Shown here: positions 16,401 through 24,256 of the stretch, one piece after another
Position numbering within the stretch: position 1 is the first letter of the stretch
How the letters are laid out: every line of letters begins with the position of its first letter
The notes under the pieces: model-generated
What the model was told of the DNA's origin: nothing
What the model saw: the letters and a program-made list of their open reading frames with translations, nothing else
The model's database searches: none
Assembly: GCF_020532645.1 (NCBI RefSeq)
Contig: NZ_JAJAUZ010000039.1
Location: 1 to 64,000 of the forward strand
Length of the DNA stretch: 64,000 bases
Direction of reading: 5' to 3'
Source: Streptomyces bambusae
GTDB lineage: Bacteria; Actinomycetota; Actinomycetes; Streptomycetales; Streptomycetaceae
Position numbers and translations under genes: made by a program

Positions 16401-16825
16401 AGCGCGTACGACCGCTGCGCCGTGGCCGACTCCCACTTGCCGATCAGGGCCTGGTTGACGACGGCCGACCACACGATCGACGCCTCGCACCGGATGTCGA
16501 TATCGCCGGTGATGTCCAGCGACGCGTGATCCGGCGTCGACGCGTACGCCGTCGCCGTGCCCGGCAGGCTGAGGTACGACTCGGCGCCCGGCCGGGACAC
16601 CCGCAACGGAGTGCCCCGACCGAACCGCCCGTACAGGTCCGACAACGGATTCCTGGTGGCGTACCGGTCGCCCTTCAGCGACAGCCGCACGGACGTCGGA
16701 TCCGACCGGGTGCCGCGCGCAGACCGGCCCCGCTCGATCGTGATCGGCTCCTCCGTGATGAGGTCCGCGGACAGCGACGTCCACACCCCGTCGATCTGCG
16801 CCTCGACCTCCGGCCGGTAGCTCAC
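13451..16825 (-). CDS. Large minor tail protein with LamG/concanavalin-like regions
   Basis: 1124 aa, GTG start after GGAGGAGGGG. The opening (YRPEVEAQIDGVWTSLSADL) is the typical N-terminus of Streptomyces prophage tail proteins that follow the tape measure. Residues about 75-230 and 380-560 look like laminin-G/lectin beta-sandwiches (LDITGDIDIRC; YWPMEDAPAANR). The central part resembles a baseplate hub (LLEECAEADGGILYERADRL), and another lectin-like module sits near the C-end. Likely role: tail tip/hub and adsorption. Adjacent to the tape-measure gene, 18 bp away. Confidence 0.85.
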   Translation of the reverse strand: MSYRPEVEAQIDGVWTSLSADLITEEPITIERGRSARGTRSDPTSVRLSLKGDRYATRNPLSDLYGRFGRGTPLRVSRPGAESYLSLPGTATAYASTPDHASLDITGDIDIRCEASIVWSAVVNQALIGKWESATAQRSYALSVSQGTVSLRFSTTGGNSLFYTLSLPATLPRRAALRGTLDVNNGAGGFTAALYWAESLDGPWTLIGSASDTSLGVITLFSSTSDLKVPPLPSGFNPTRGRIHRAEVRSGIGGTIVAAPDLRGLTPGTTMWTDSAGRPWTTTSDAEITNRQYRAHVEATNLGPPRWDTAGQFIRTPVHGAGILDRLTQGSVPLKSALRRRIPSGSPLAYWPMEDAPAANRVASPLPGVASARVTGFTFGADDSMPGSAALPAAGASATLTASVPATTATGWQVECVYRIDQSPPAGFTQVLRVNVSGTGPGGMAAAILYVSTGGLKMELRDASDAVIVDATFNNAAATSQFFNRWNRLAIFTAPSGGDTQVVGMWRDINGTGGYSYVVTAYTGLPGNANGITGTWGTALEGIRIGHLAAFAATGTPHPGAAPGNLIFDGADDAYNGETAITRIGRLSLEEAATLDITTDDGDYTTGSMRLGPQPIATIVSLLEECAEADGGILYERADRLGLFYRDRATLYNQTPRLVLDYASGGHIAPPLELAERLADVVNDMTVKRRNGSSARATRGDGPLSTAPPPAGAGPRPQETELSLYDDSTTGPIAGWLVHLGTPEQPHFPKVRILLHKAVDLIDDVLALEIGDLIRLTNLPPWLSPDDVDLIVEGYEESWPTPHTWVITLNCTPGSLWTVGVVDDAELGRVDTDGSVLGRDATSSDTTLIVATVQEETARHGEGAQDPADYPLDLRVGGEVVTASAAAELLLDTYTRTVAAGSWGTATDGHSWVLAGGSNSERSVASGRGVVTISSSQTTLRAQTVAEECRDAEILATVAVSQTSTGGSQTPCVLLRYLNTTDHYRVRLHFTTGGNTNLAVCRGSTQIDANVSLGFTYSAGDQFRIRARLIGHRVLAKAWPITGAEPAAWQIDRTITSSTIESGAVGVGAVALSGNTNTGVEFRFDDVIVPTPQRITVTRAVNGIVKTQSAGTDVRLATPTITAL

Positions 16826-16843
16826 CGCACCCCTCCTCCCTGG

Positions 16844-19800
16844 TCAGGCGCGGCCGAGCGCGCGCACGACGTCGCCGCCGCCGTAGTCGATGACGATGTC
16901 CCGGATCAGCTCTCGAACCGCCGCCGGGCCGCGCACCTCGACGATCACCCGCGGCGACGGCACCGCCGCACCGCCACCGACGGCACCCGAGCCCCGGCCC
17001 GGCCCGCCGACCGTGGTGGACACGCGGGACGGATCGACGAGACCCGCCATCGTGGCGTCCAGCCGTCCGGCGCCCGCCCGGATACCGGCCGCGATGCCAG
17101 CCGGGATGTGCCGGCCGACCTCGCTGGCCATCACCCGCGACGGCGACCTGATCCCGAGCGCCTTCCGGATGGCGGCCGACATGCCCTTGGCGATGGCGAG
17201 CATCTGCCGCTCGATCGCCGACTTCTCCTTCTGGAGACCGGCGATCAGACCCCGGGCCGCCTGAATGCCCGCGCCGTACATGGCCTCGCCAGCCACCGAG
17301 CCAGCCTGCCCGGCCGCGGTCACCAGCTGCGCCTGCGTGGCGTTGATCTCCCGGATCTGCCCCGCGTTCGCGCTGGACAGCGCTGCCAGGGCGGAGGCGC
17401 CCTGCTCGACACCGGCCTGCGCAATCTGGGCGATCAGGTCGGACCTGACCCCCTTCTTCCGCAGCTGCGCAAGCTGGGCGGCGAACTGCTTGGCCTGCTC
17501 CATCTTGGCGCGCAGGTTGCCGAGCAGCTGCTCGGCGGCCATCGGCTCGCCGGCCGTGCCCTTGGTGATGTTGGCGCTGTCGAGCACGCCAGCCTTCACG
17601 TCCGCGGTGAGCTTGTCGCGCGCCTTGATCTGGTCCGCGAGCGCTGCGGTCGCCGCCCGCATGCGGACGGCGAGCCGCTCCTCGCGGGCCGCCAGGGTCA
17701 GCAGCGTGCCGGTGCCCCGGCTGATCGTGGCCAGCGCCTGATTCCGGGCCCGGCCGGGCCGCATGCTGTCCCGGACGATGTCCGCCAACCTGGTCGCAGC
17801 CGCCCGCACCTGCTTCGAGGTGCCCGTCATGCCGACGATCAGACCGCGGGCAATCCAGCGCCCCTGCGCCGTGGTGACCTTAGAGGGTGACGCAATTCCC
17901 AAGGCTTTTGCGATAGGCCCGGGGATGATGCGCCGCGCCCACGCCATGAGCTGTCCGCGAATCCAACCGCCCATGGCCTGAATTCCGCGCCACAGGCCCT
18001 GAACCACTGCGGTGCCCTTGGAATAGAGCAGCGAGCCCAAGTTGCCGAGCGCGTTGGCCATCATGCCCGGCAGGCCGCGCAGCCAGGCCACGGCGGCCAG
18101 GGCTTTCTGGACGATGACCGTGCGGATCGTCGTCCAGTGCTTGATCATGAGGCCGATTGGCGTGAAATTCAGAAATGCCTGGTAGATCATGCTGGGCACG
18201 CGTCGGAGCCATCCGACAATCGCGCTCCAGGCTGCGGATGCACCGGACTTGATGGAGTTCCAGTGCTTCATGATCAGGCCGGGGAGCGTGAAGTTCATGA
18301 AAATCTGAACCATGAAATTCACTGCGGATTTAACCTTCTGCCAAATCCAATCCCACGCCGCGACCGTAAACGCCTTGATGCGGTCCCAGTTCATGACGAT
18401 CAGCGCAACCAGGCCCACCACCGCCGCGATGATCCAGCCCACCGGGCCCATCGCCACGATCCACGACGCCGCCATCTGCGCCGCCCACACCACCGCGCGC
18501 GCCGCCATCATCACGAACGACGCCGCCGACGCAGCCGCCGCCCGGGCAACCGCCGCCACCCACGTGCCGATCGAGGCGAGCGCCGACCCCGTCCACGCCG
18601 CCGCAGACCGCAGCGCCGCGGCCGTCGACGCGGCAGCGATTCTGGCCATCGACGCCAGCCCGACCGCGTTCATCCGGACCCAGGCCGCGACCATCATGGC
18701 CGACGACCGCACCCACGCCACCGCCGCACGGGCAGCCGAAGCGACCGCCGCCGCGGCCATCCGGGCCCACGCCATGATGGCCCGGCCCGCCGCCGACTCA
18801 ACGAACCGCGTCCGCGCGGCCACGATGGACAGCCACGCCGCGTGCGCCATCAGCCCGCCCTTGACCACCACCAGCACCGCAGCCAGGGCCTGAAGGACAG
18901 GCAGAGGGGTGGCGCTGACGAGCTGCGCCAGGATGGTGACGAGCTGCGTCGTTACGCCGAGCACCGGCCCGAGCGCCACCAGCAGAGACACGGCTGCCTC
19001 GGCCAGCGTGCCGAGGGTCTGGCCGCCGGCGGACGCCAGCTGAAGGAACTGTGCGAAGCCTTCGCTGCCCTTGAGGCTGGTGCCCCAGTTGGCGAAAGCG
19101 GCGGTCATGGCAACCAGCCCGCCTGTCACGCCGGCACTGGTCGGGAGGAAGGCCTGCATCAGGCCCATGAACCCCTTGGCGATGTTGCCGAGGGCGGTCA
19201 CGAAGTTGGTGATGGCCGGGCCGGTGGCGGCGGCCATGTCGGCGGCCCACTGCTTGAAGCCGGCGGACTTGACCCCGGCGGACACCTTCGTGAGGAGTCC
19301 GCTGAAGGCGGTGGCCGCCGCCTTCACGAACGGGGTCAGCTGAGGCAGGAGTTGGCGCAGCAGCTGCATGCCCTGTGTGAAGACGGGCATCGTCGTGCCT
19401 GCCAGGCTGTCGCTCCAGTCCTGGTGGGCCTTCTTCAGCTTGGCCTGCTCCATGGCCGCCGCGCGGGTAGCCGGCGGCAGGTCCGCCAGCTGCGCCTGGT
19501 ACGCCGCGTCCGCGTCCTTCGCCGCCTTCGAGGCGGCCTGGGACTCGGCAAGCGCGGCCTTGTACTCCTCGCCGCCCGTCGCCGCGAGCTTGGCCGCGGC
19601 GGCGGCTTTCAGCTGCGCCTTCGCGTGAGCGTCCTCCGCCGCCTGCGCAGCCTCTGACGCCTCCGTCATGGCCTCCAGCTGCGGCTGCGCAGCCAGCTTG
19701 AACGCCTGCACCCCGAGCTGGGCGGCGACTGCACCGGCCGCCACCGACCCGAGAGCCGTGGCCAGCGCCGCGGCCGCCGGCACGCCCGCGCTGATTCCGG

Positions 19801-20044
19801 CCGCCGCCGGGCCGATCTTCTTGATGGCGCCGACCGCGCGCTCGGCGTGTGCGCTGATGCCGTCAGCGAAGCTGCGGCCGGCGGCCTCGCCCTCGGTGAC
19901 GAACCTCCCGCGAAGGTCGCGGAGGCGTCCGTCGGCGTCGGTGGTCAGGCCGCGGAGCCGGAGCTGCGCGGCGGCCAGGCCGGCCCGCCACCCGCTGTCG
20001 TCCGCGCGGATTGTGGCCACCAGCTCGCCCACGTTGAGGGCCAT
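16844..20044 (-). CDS. Tail tape-measure protein
   Basis: 1066 aa, ATG after GAGGGGG. The N-terminus is helical (VGELVATIRADDSGWRAGL), followed by Ala-rich coiled coil (AEAAQAAEDAHAKAQLKAAA). The middle has several strongly hydrophobic helices (about 490-560) and repeated W-rich segments (IMKHWNSIKSG / MIKHWTTIR). The C-end carries GIRSPSRVMASEVG and GLVDPSRVSTTV, classic tape-measure signatures. By proportion the length implies a tail of roughly 150 nm, an inference from the family rule of about 1.5 angstrom per residue. It follows the frameshifted chaperone pair, as in lambda-like phages. Confidence 0.93.
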   Translation of the reverse strand: MALNVGELVATIRADDSGWRAGLAAAQLRLRGLTTDADGRLRDLRGRFVTEGEAAGRSFADGISAHAERAVGAIKKIGPAAAGISAGVPAAAALATALGSVAAGAVAAQLGVQAFKLAAQPQLEAMTEASEAAQAAEDAHAKAQLKAAAAAKLAATGGEEYKAALAESQAASKAAKDADAAYQAQLADLPPATRAAAMEQAKLKKAHQDWSDSLAGTTMPVFTQGMQLLRQLLPQLTPFVKAAATAFSGLLTKVSAGVKSAGFKQWAADMAAATGPAITNFVTALGNIAKGFMGLMQAFLPTSAGVTGGLVAMTAAFANWGTSLKGSEGFAQFLQLASAGGQTLGTLAEAAVSLLVALGPVLGVTTQLVTILAQLVSATPLPVLQALAAVLVVVKGGLMAHAAWLSIVAARTRFVESAAGRAIMAWARMAAAAVASAARAAVAWVRSSAMMVAAWVRMNAVGLASMARIAAASTAAALRSAAAWTGSALASIGTWVAAVARAAAASAASFVMMAARAVVWAAQMAASWIVAMGPVGWIIAAVVGLVALIVMNWDRIKAFTVAAWDWIWQKVKSAVNFMVQIFMNFTLPGLIMKHWNSIKSGASAAWSAIVGWLRRVPSMIYQAFLNFTPIGLMIKHWTTIRTVIVQKALAAVAWLRGLPGMMANALGNLGSLLYSKGTAVVQGLWRGIQAMGGWIRGQLMAWARRIIPGPIAKALGIASPSKVTTAQGRWIARGLIVGMTGTSKQVRAAATRLADIVRDSMRPGRARNQALATISRGTGTLLTLAAREERLAVRMRAATAALADQIKARDKLTADVKAGVLDSANITKGTAGEPMAAEQLLGNLRAKMEQAKQFAAQLAQLRKKGVRSDLIAQIAQAGVEQGASALAALSSANAGQIREINATQAQLVTAAGQAGSVAGEAMYGAGIQAARGLIAGLQKEKSAIERQMLAIAKGMSAAIRKALGIRSPSRVMASEVGRHIPAGIAAGIRAGAGRLDATMAGLVDPSRVSTTVGGPGRGSGAVGGGAAVPSPRVIVEVRGPAAVRELIRDIVIDYGGGDVVRALGRA

Positions 20045-20059
20045 GGAGCACCCCCTCGG

Positions 20060-20754
20060 CTACGTCGTCTTGGGCTCCGGCGGCGCGAAATGCCTGCTCA
20101 GGCGCGTCTCAGAGGAGAGGAGGCCGAGGATCCGCAGCCGCAGCCACCGCCACGACCGGGCCCGCAGCAGGCCCGGGGTGTCGAGGTCGATGCCGTACGT
20201 CTCGTGCATGTCGGCCTCGATCAGCGGCCATTCGGCGAGCAGCGCGCCCCACGTCAGGTCTGAGCGGCCTTGCGGGCGCGGGCGATAGCCGGCCGGGTAC
20301 TCGTACCACTCCGCGAGCCCTGTGACGGGGTCGATTTCGCCGCACGGGATGAGGCCCGGCGCTGCTCCCTGTTGGCCGGGCCCTGCTGAGAAGGGCGGCC
20401 GTCCGCCAGCCAGTACGCCTCGGCGGCCTCCAGGCCCTGCGTGATCCACACGACCGCGGTCATCGCGACGTGCCGGAACCGCGGCCAGTCCAGCTGGGCG
20501 AGGGCATCCTCGTACGCGGGCCCGAGCGCCGTCCGGTAGAGGTCCAGCTCCTGGGCGTCGTCGAGGACGTCCGTGCGGATGTCCTCCGCGCCGGCCGCCA
20601 GCTGGAGGCCCACCTCCATGAGGCGCTGCACCCGGAGGCCGTCCTCGGCCGAGACGCCCGGGATGACGAACTCGCGAACCTGCCCGTCCGTGCACCGGAC
20701 GGGCAGTGTGAGCGAGTCGTCGAGGAACTCGTCGAGAACCTTCAGCGTGCTCAC
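20060..20754 (-). CDS. Tail assembly chaperone, -1 frameshift product (G-T type)
   Basis: Read as the gene at 20254-20754 up to the slippery site, then shifted -1 to end at 20060. The extension has no start of its own and contains well-formed coding sequence (GLIPCGEIDPVTGLAEWYEY, then DLTWGALLAEWPLIEADMHE and a basic C-end). In lambda-like phages the longer GT form recruits tail-tube subunits to the tape measure. Position between tail tube and tape measure is diagnostic. The frame relation (codon phase shifts by one toward the 5' side) requires -1. Confidence 0.75.
20254..20754 (-). CDS. Tail assembly chaperone, unshifted form (G type)
   Basis: 166 aa. A GTG start at 20754 overlaps the tail-tube stop (GTGA). 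The product is helical (STLKVLDEFLDDSLTLPVRC; DGLRVQRLMEVGLQLAAG). Its tail after the slippery heptamer is Arg/Ser-rich and degenerate, as usual for the G form. It binds the tape measure during tail assembly. Confidence 0.82.
   Translation of the reverse strand: MSTLKVLDEFLDDSLTLPVRCTDGQVREFVIPGVSAEDGLRVQRLMEVGLQLAAGAEDIRTDVLDDAQELDLYRTALGPAYEDALAQLDWPRFRHVAMTAVVWITQGLEAAEAYWLADGRPSQQGPANREQRRASSRAAKSTPSQGSRSGTSTRPAIARARKAAQT
20377..20383 (-). promoter_or_regulatory. Candidate -1 ribosomal slippery heptamer GGGCCCG
   Basis: In the unshifted frame the site reads CA-G GGC CCG, matching the X XXY YYZ rule, and slippage gives GGG CCC. It falls inside the overlap of the two chaperone frames, just before the extension domain begins. 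No other canonical heptamer was found in the overlap. Confidence 0.65.
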
Positions 20755-21221
20755 GGGGTCACCGGGTTCGTGATCAGGTTCAGCTGGCCGGTGCCCTTGA
20801 GGGTCACCTTCACCTGCCCCAGGGCCTTGTAGTCGCCGCCCTGGTCCTCCCATTCGACCAGCACGGTCCCGCTGTACGCCTCCGGGCTGCCGTCGCGTTT
20901 GTAGAAGCGGACGCCGACCTTCGAGGCAGCGTCGAAGCCGAACGAGACCGTCCGCAGCTTCTCGTGCACCGTGCTGAAGGTCGTGGAGTCCTCAGACACC
21001 TTGCGGTTGAAGGTGGCCTCGATCTGCCAGGACTGGCTCGTCTTGGTCGACTCCTCCCACCCCTCGGAGTCGTAGGTCGTGGAGTCCTCGAAGTTCGGCG
21101 GCCACGTCGGCTGAAACTCCGTGATCGCCGGGCACAGCTGCCAGTCCGGCGTCAGGTCCGGGCCCATATTGACGTCCATGCGCCAGTGACGGGCGAGTGC
21201 GACTTCGGTGGGCGTCGACAT
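20751..21221 (-). CDS. Major tail (tube) protein
   Basis: 156 aa with GAAGGAGGGG before ATG. Compact beta-rich protein (STPTEVALARHWRMDVN start; SWQIEATFNRKVSEDSTTF; GDYKALGQVKVTLKG end), as expected of tail-tube subunits in the position between the tail terminator and the chaperones. Its stop overlaps the chaperone start by 4 nt. Confidence 0.82.
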   Translation of the reverse strand: MSTPTEVALARHWRMDVNMGPDLTPDWQLCPAITEFQPTWPPNFEDSTTYDSEGWEESTKTSQSWQIEATFNRKVSEDSTTFSTVHEKLRTVSFGFDAASKVGVRFYKRDGSPEAYSGTVLVEWEDQGGDYKALGQVKVTLKGTGQLNLITNPVTP

Positions 21222-21235
21222 GACGGCCCCTCCTT

Positions 21236-21667
21236 CTATTCGTGCGCGTAGGGGGAGGGCCGTGTGGCCCGGATGTAGTAGGTGGCGGAGATCTCCTCGC
21301 GCCCATGCGGGTCCTGGCCCATCGGGCCCTCGGACTCCCGCCAGATCAGGCCGACGCGCGTGGTCCCGAACAGCAATGCCTCCCGGCCGTGGAGTTCGTC
21401 GCGGACGAGGTCGGCCAGGTCGAGCACCGCGGTGGGATCGAGCCCTTCACGCATGCGGACCTGCATGCCGGTGATGACGTCCGTGAGGCCGGTGTCCTCC
21501 ACCGGGTACGGAGTCAGGCAGATGACCCGGGTCGGCTCTTCCGGCATCACGCCGTAGGTGATCGCGTGCGTGCCCTCGGCGTACACGCCGTCCGGTTCGT
21601 ACACGCCGAGCCCGGCATCGGACAGCAGCGCAGCGACACCGGTGACGAGGTCGCGGGTGTAGCCCAC
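21236..21667 (-). CDS. Tail terminator/minor capsid-type completion protein
   Basis: 143 aa, GTG start after GGGGAGGTG. Alpha/beta sequence (TRDLVTGVAALLSDAGLGVY; GLTDVITGMQVRMREGLD) fits the small tail-completion protein that caps the tail tube. Order (after the neck protein, before the tube gene) supports this. Confidence 0.68.
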   Translation of the reverse strand: MGYTRDLVTGVAALLSDAGLGVYEPDGVYAEGTHAITYGVMPEEPTRVICLTPYPVEDTGLTDVITGMQVRMREGLDPTAVLDLADLVRDELHGREALLFGTTRVGLIWRESEGPMGQDPHGREEISATYYIRATRPSPYAHE

Positions 21668-21715
21668 AGGCGCACCTCCCCACGCGGGTCAGGCGCCCGC
21701 GTGCGGGCGTACGGG

Positions 21716-22069
21716 TCAGCCGCGGAGCCAGTCCCGCAGGGACACAGCCATCAGCCGCGCGACGGTCTCTCTGGAGTCGTTGACCGCGGACTCCAAGTAC
21801 TTCGCGCGGCGGCCGGGGAGATGCCGCCAGGTCAGCTCTTCGTGCTGGCGGACGGCGTACACGGTGTCGTACGAGATCGTCCCGTTCAGACCCTCGCGCG
21901 ACGCCTTGCCGGAGCGTTCGAGGGTGCCCTCCTCCAGCGGCACCCGCGAGTTCGAGACGCCGAGCACGTGCTCCAGCGCCCGATCGAGCCCCCGCTCCGC
22001 TACCCGCCGGCCTCGCTGAGTCCACAGCCGGTCCCCGGTCCACTCCATGCGGGCGTACTGCGGGCTCAT
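21716..22069 (-). CDS. Head-tail joining protein (HK97 gp10-like)
   Basis: 117 aa; its ATG overlaps the previous stop (ATGA). Helical N-part (RGRRVAERGLDRALEHVLG) and a segment VPLEEGTLERSGKAS…YDTVYAVRQHEELTWRH, the pattern of gp10-type neck proteins whose 'VPxxxGxLxxS' and 'YAxxqHe' motifs are recurrent. Assigned by motif and gene order. Confidence 0.72.
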   Translation of the reverse strand: MSPQYARMEWTGDRLWTQRGRRVAERGLDRALEHVLGVSNSRVPLEEGTLERSGKASREGLNGTISYDTVYAVRQHEELTWRHLPGRRAKYLESAVNDSRETVARLMAVSLRDWLRG

Positions 22070-22380
22070 AGCAGCCTGAGTTCGAGGTGATTGGGGGTGG
22101 GCAGGGTGCCGCCGTCGTGCCGCCGGGACTCGATGACGGTGGTCCGCCGTCCGGCTGGCAACGTGACGCGGCTCTTCACCGGGACGGTGGGCCCGAGCCG
22201 GGTGTAGACGGTCGCGGTTGAGGTGATCTCGTCGCCCTCTGGGGAGCGGACCAGCCTGGTCTTGTCCTGCGCCAGGCACTTGATGGTGAAGGCTGGGCCG
22301 TACTTCGGTCCGGATGGGCCGGTGCCGAGGTACGGCTCGACCGTTGCTTGGTGGACGAGGAGAGCGCTGGGGATCAGCAC
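22066..22380 (-). CDS. Head-tail connector (stopper) protein
   Basis: 104 aa from GTG 22380 with GGGGGTGG upstream; overlaps both neighbours by a few nt. Beta-rich (SALLVHQATVEPYLGTGPSG, AFTIKCLAQDKTRLVR, SRVTLPAGRRTTVIESRRHD). Probably the head-completion stopper that seals packaged DNA, inferred mainly from its place between adaptor and gp10-like genes. Confidence 0.6.
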   Translation of the reverse strand: MLIPSALLVHQATVEPYLGTGPSGPKYGPAFTIKCLAQDKTRLVRSPEGDEITSTATVYTRLGPTVPVKSRVTLPAGRRTTVIESRRHDGGTLPTPNHLELRLL

Positions 22381-22793
22381 GACGCGACCACCCCCATCAC
22401 GAACTTGTCCGGGGTGAGGTCGGGGCTGCGGAGCGCGTCCCCGACCGCCGGAGCCACCTGCCGGCCGGGCGAGTCCGCCCCGCTGACGGAGGTGACCGAC
22501 CGGCCCAGTTGCACATCGCCGATGCGCACGCTGCCCCAGCCGGCCAGCCCGGCACCGGTTACATCCCCGGTCTCGACGCCCCACTCCGCCTGCGCACACA
22601 CCGCGCGCGTGAACGCGGCCGCGACCACCGCGTCCGTGGGGAGGCCGGTCGCGTCGTCGGCCCGGTACCAGCAGTACCGGAACACGTTGGCGTCGAGGAA
22701 CTTCGAGGCCCTGGCGAGGCGCCCGTCGATATCGGCGGGCGCCGTCCCGTACGTGTACGCCTCGTACTGCTCGGCGGTCGCGTAGACCCGCAC
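22374..22793 (-). CDS. Head-tail connector adaptor (gp6-like)
   Basis: 139 aa. GTG 22793 lies 8 nt after AGGAGG, better than the GTG at 22802 that sits inside the RBS. Residues 1-70 read VRVYATAEQYEAYTYG, DIDGRLARASKFLDA and AAAFTRAVCAQAEW, typical of gp6/gp15-like adaptors that bind the portal ring. The first connector gene of the neck cluster. Confidence 0.68.
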   Translation of the reverse strand: MRVYATAEQYEAYTYGTAPADIDGRLARASKFLDANVFRYCWYRADDATGLPTDAVVAAAFTRAVCAQAEWGVETGDVTGAGLAGWGSVRIGDVQLGRSVTSVSGADSPGRQVAPAVGDALRSPDLTPDKFVMGVVASC

Positions 22794-22805
22794 GACGACC
22801 ACCTC

Positions 22806-23315
22806 CTACGCGGAGCAGCCGATGATGCCGATGTCGTACGTCACCGACGTGCCGGCCGCGGAGTTGAGGATCTTGAGCTGGTCCCCGGTGCCGGCGGTCA
22901 CTGCGTAGCACGTTGCGTCGGCCACGCCGGTCACGAGGCAGATGCTTGTGCCGGGACGCAGGGTCAGCGTGTGCGTCGCGCCGAGCAGCGCCGCCCAGGC
23001 GTTCGACGTCGCGTTGCCGACGACGACGTTGTTCGTGTTCGCCGCGGACGCTGCGATGTACAGGCCCTTGATCCGGGCGAACGTGATCGTGGCGCCGAAC
23101 GCGTCCACAAGCACGCCCGCCAGGTCGAGATCCTCGCTGGCAGACGCTGCGAGCGTCCGTCGGTCGGACCAGATTCGGTCCGCCTTGCCCGCTCCGGTGC
23201 CGGTGGACCAGGTCGTCGCGTCCCGGATCTTCAGGTCCATGGCCGGGGTGGCGAGGTCCAGCGGGTTGGTCTGGACGCCGTTGAGCGCGACGGACGCTGA
23301 GGAGGTGAGTGCCAT
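22806..23315 (-). CDS. Virion structural protein, capsid decoration or tail type
   Basis: 169 aa, CTGAGGAGG before ATG. Ser/Thr/Ala-rich beta protein (ALTSSASVALNGVQTNPLDL; SEDLDLAGVLVDAFGATITF; IKILN-like C-part). It lies between capsid-proximal genes and the neck, as decoration proteins sometimes do. Function inferred only from place and composition. Confidence 0.5.
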   Translation of the reverse strand: MALTSSASVALNGVQTNPLDLATPAMDLKIRDATTWSTGTGAGKADRIWSDRRTLAASASEDLDLAGVLVDAFGATITFARIKGLYIAASAANTNNVVVGNATSNAWAALLGATHTLTLRPGTSICLVTGVADATCYAVTAGTGDQLKILNSAAGTSVTYDIGIIGCSA

Positions 23316-23325
23316 GCCCGCCTCC

Positions 23326-23913
23326 TCAGGTGATCACGACGTACGGCGCGAAAGTCTTCGCCGTCGGGGTCGCGATCGTGGCGGGCGCCGTCGTGGTCAG
23401 CGACGAGCCGGACGACTGGGACAGGTTCCGCTCGCCGGTCACGATCGCCGGAGCGGCCGCGCAGCCGAGCAGGGTGGGGGTCGCGGTGGCCTTGACCATG
23501 ATGCCGACCCAGTAGATGCCGGACTCGGTGATCGTCTTCGGCGTGGCCAGCGCGAGGTTCTTCGTGGTGTTCGCCGCCCACGCGGTGGTCGTCTGGTCCG
23601 CGGTCTGTCCGAGCAGGGCCGGGGTGGCCGCGTTGCTGTACAGGGCGAACCAGTAGTTCGTGGGGGTGTCCGCCGCGGTCGCGCCGGAGCGGACCGCGAT
23701 GTTGGTGACCACGTCCCCGGCGTGCAGGTAGATCGGCACGGACGTCATGACCTGGGTGGTCAGTGCTGTCTGGCCGGTGTCGCCCGCCGAGTCGTACAGG
23801 CCGACCCGCGGCATGCTGCGCCGGAAGTAGGTGTCCGGGCTGGCCGGGTCGGAGGCGCCGGCGTATGCGAGGAGGTCGCGGACGTTGCGGTTGTAGCCGC
23901 CGAGCTGCGTCAC
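23326..23913 (-). CDS. Virion structural protein (beta-rich)
   Basis: 195 aa, GTG start after GGGAG, overlapping the stop of the preceding gene. Opening TQLGGYNRNVRDLLAYAG, then beta-sandwich-like sequence (VPIYLHAGDVVTNIAVRSG; YWVGIMVKATATP). It resembles carbohydrate-binding or decoration proteins; no firm family. Confidence 0.5.
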   Translation of the reverse strand: MTQLGGYNRNVRDLLAYAGASDPASPDTYFRRSMPRVGLYDSAGDTGQTALTTQVMTSVPIYLHAGDVVTNIAVRSGATAADTPTNYWFALYSNAATPALLGQTADQTTTAWAANTTKNLALATPKTITESGIYWVGIMVKATATPTLLGCAAAPAIVTGERNLSQSSGSSLTTTAPATIATPTAKTFAPYVVIT

Positions 23914-24254
23914 GACGCTGCTCCCTTCTTGAGGATGGTCGCGCGGGCCTCGCCCGCCTCTTCAGCGGCGAGCACGCGGGCCCGCTCGTCGTCGTCCGCG
24001 TCGTTGAGGTACGCGATCACCTCGGCCACGGTGTGGGCGGCCGGGTCGAACGCGTCGTCGGCGTGCGGGTCCGGCTCGGCCGGGTCCTCGCGGACTGTGC
24101 CGCTGTCCGTGATCCGGTAGCCGCGCCGGTGGAAGTACGCCAGGGCCGCGGTCGCGCCGCCCGCCCCCGGGTCGAGGGTGGCTTCGCCGCGGGAGAACTG
24201 AACGCCAGCGACCTCGCCGGAGAAGCCGCTCTCGGGACTGTTGATGGTGATCAC
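23910..24254 (-). CDS. Small head-associated protein
   Basis: 114 aa, GTG start 2 bp after the capsid stop. Short beta N-part (VITINSPESGFSGEVAGVQF, then ATAALAYFHRRGYRI) and an acidic helical C-part (EVIAYLNDADDDERARVLAA). A head-tail or capsid accessory role is suggested by position only. Confidence 0.55.
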   Translation of the reverse strand: MITINSPESGFSGEVAGVQFSRGEATLDPGAGGATAALAYFHRRGYRITDSGTVREDPAEPDPHADDAFDPAAHTVAEVIAYLNDADDDERARVLAAEEAGEARATILKKGAAS

Positions 24255-24256
24255 GG

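Noticed and set aside
14757..16784. 675-aa leftward frame within the large minor tail protein
   Set aside because: Shadow of the 1124-aa tail gene in another frame; no start context and no recognisable domain.
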